Source of the DNA: an uncultured Opitutia bacterium | GTDB lineage: Bacteria; Verrucomicrobiota; Verrucomicrobiia; Opitutales; Opitutaceae | Length of the DNA: 41,052 nucleotides | Reading direction: 5' to 3' | NCBI GenBank assembly: GCA_903873805.1 | Contig: CAIQQB010000040.1 | Span: 1-41,052 of the forward strand | Shown here: positions 39,982 to 41,052 of the stretch, one piece after another | Numbering within the stretch: the first letter of the stretch is position 1 | Layout of the letters: each line of letters opens with the position of its first letter | The notes under the pieces: generated by a model | What the model was told of the DNA's origin: nothing | Database searches by the model: none | What the model saw: only the letters and a program-made list of their open reading frames with translations | Translations under genes and position numbers: made by a program

Positions 39982-41052
39982 TTACGGCTGCTTCACTTCC
40001 AGCCGGATGAAGCGCTTGGTCGTGCCGCTAATCGGGACGAGATCTCGCACCACCACCTGTTCGTGCTGCGCATCCAGCAGCGTGGTGGAAACCGTCTGGG
40101 TGGCGGCCGGGCCGGAACTCCACGTCGCCAGGTCACCCGAGACCTCGGGCACATACGTGATGCCCGTGAGACCGGGCGGGCGGACAAATGTCAGGGTCAG
40201 CGAACCGTTGGCGGTGCTGATGACCGGAGCTCCGGACTGGGCGTCTGGCAGGGTCGGATCGAGCCCGAGGGCGTATTTGAGCAGGTTGCTCATGCCGTCG
40301 TGCGCCGGGTTGGCGGTCGGGCCGCTGACCGTGGGGTCGGCCAGCTGGGCCTGATTGAAATACTGGCTGGCATAGGCCGAAAAAGTCGGCTGCACCGTCA
40401 GCGCCTCCGGCACATCGGAGGCGGCCAGATAATTCCCGTCGCCCGCCTGCCCCGCCGTGATGGTCGTCGTGCCGGGGCGGAGCGGCGTAACGGTGTTCCC
40501 GGAGACGGTCGCCACCGTCAGGTTTGAACTCGAATAGGTTACGGTCAGCCCGGAGCTGGCCGTCGCGGTCAGGGTCAGCGTCGAGCCGCCCGCGAGCTGG
40601 GTCGGCAGGCTGCCAAAGCTGATGCTCTGGGCGGCCTTGGCCACAACCAGAGTGCCGGAGGCCTGGCCGGCGTAGTTGGGATCGGTAATTGCCGCTGTCA
40701 CCGGATAGGAACCGGCATTGGTGGGCGCGGTCGTCAAGTTGCCGCTGTAGGTCACGGTCACAGACAACCCGGGCGGGTTCGTCGTCACCGTCACGGGCAA
40801 TGGTGCGCCCGTGTAGGTCGGCGTGAGACTGGAAAGCGTCACGGTCGCCGGCGCTTGCCCGATGGCCAGCGTGCCCGAAGCCGAGCCCGTGTGGTTCGCA
40901 TCGGACACGACCGCCGTCACCGGATAGGAGCCAACGTTGGTCGGCGCCGTCGTGGTGTTGCCGCTGTACGTCACGGTCACAGCCAGCCCAGCGGGATTCG
41001 TCGTGACCGTTACGGGCAATGGCGTACCCGTGTAGGTCGGCGTCAGACTGGA
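39982..41052 (-). CDS. MBG-repeat extracellular protein, 3' part only
   Basis: The last 356 or so residues of a larger protein whose 5' end lies beyond the window; the frame is open to the edge. It has two copies of a 73-residue MBG-type repeat ([41 protein letters not shown]). Next is an Ig-like domain ([27 protein letters not shown]... GDGNYLAAS). The C-terminal module carries [20 protein letters not shown], a segment common at the ends of exported verrucomicrobial proteins. Such repeats form extended stalks on surface or secreted proteins. No enzyme domain is visible in this part, so function cannot be assigned. The N-terminal part would be needed. Confidence 0.85.
   Translation of the reverse strand, partial: SSLTPTYTGTPLPVTVTTNPAGLAVTVTYSGNTTTAPTNVGSYPVTAVVSDANHTGSASGTLAIGQAPATVTLSSLTPTYTGAPLPVTVTTNPPGLSVTVTYSGNLTTAPTNAGSYPVTAAITDPNYAGQASGTLVVAKAAQSISFGSLPTQLAGGSTLTLTATASSGLTVTYSSSNLTVATVSGNTVTPLRPGTTTITAGQAGDGNYLAASDVPEALTVQPTFSAYASQYFNQAQLADPTVSGPTANPAHDGMSNLLKYALGLDPTLPDAQSGAPVISTANGSLTLTFVRPPGLTGITYVPEVSGDLATWSSGPAATQTVSTTLLDAQHEQVVVRDLVPISGTTKRFIRLEVKQP
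40615..41052 (-). repeat. two 219-bp tandem repeats in the MBG protein gene
   Basis: The segment GTGTAGGTCGGCGT-AGACTGGA recurs exactly 219 bases apart (40811-40833 and 41030-41052), giving units 40615-40833 and 40834-41052. The DNA similarity is high by eye in the second half of each unit. The array probably continues past the window. Confidence 0.8.

Noticed and set aside
40615..41052. CRISPR-like array
   Set aside because: The units are 219 bp, in frame and protein-coding; there are no short repeats with unique spacers.

Overview
The window is GC-rich and gene-dense, and its content points to a Verrucomicrobiota bacterium, most likely of the Opitutaceae. The evidence is a very large protein resembling 'Verru_Chthon cassette protein A', a Bacteroidetes/Verrucomicrobia-style ParC/ParE pair, plant-polysaccharide lyases (PL4 and PL11), MBG-repeat surface proteins, and start codons that mostly lack a Shine-Dalgarno site and are preceded by C-rich triplets. 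The assignment rests on family knowledge and was not tested by any search.

Layout. 1-403: nested palindromic intergenic repeats. 404-1555: a LON substrate-binding-domain protein and a small exported protein. 1556-1970: intergenic leader with an AT-rich patch that could be the dnaK promoter. 1971-5991: dnaK, groES and groEL in one direction, closed by a strong terminator. 6060-6337: dispersed repeats. 6338-7162: PhnP-like metallo-hydrolase. 7286-11839 (minus): 1517-residue pseudopilin-like protein, divergent from an EF-hand membrane protein (12022-14211). 14319-18211: convergent rhamnogalacturonan lyases PL4 and PL11. 18352-20514: parC. 20687-23802: a translationally coupled FIST sensor gene and hybrid histidine kinase gene. 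24055-26280: Tat-exported GHL6-like glycosidase. 26342-28183: parE. 28376-29672: DUF4337 membrane protein and KDPG aldolase. 29761-31711: a P-loop-like protein and chorismate synthase. 31892-37102: secretin, ATPase and platform protein of a type II secretion or type IV pilus system. 37346-39624: TIM-barrel sugar isomerase-like protein and Gfo/Idh/MocA dehydrogenase. 39608-39967: thioredoxin-like ferredoxin. 39982 to the window end: 3' part of an MBG-repeat surface protein.

How the genes may work together. Several fit plant cell wall use: PL4 and PL11 cut rhamnogalacturonan I, the Tat-exported glycosidase may trim side chains, KDPG aldolase is the last step of uronate catabolism, and the isomerase/dehydrogenase pair probably handles sugars or polyols. 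The secretin/ATPase/platform operon could export such enzymes or assemble a pilus. It has no pseudopilin gene beside it, while an orphan large protein with a pseudopilin-like N-terminus lies about 20 kb away. These links are inferences.

The least understood items are the large pseudopilin-like protein with its divergent EF-hand neighbour, the FIST/hybrid-kinase pair in which the kinase has no sensor domain of its own, and a low-GC heptamer repeat in the translated N-terminus of parC.
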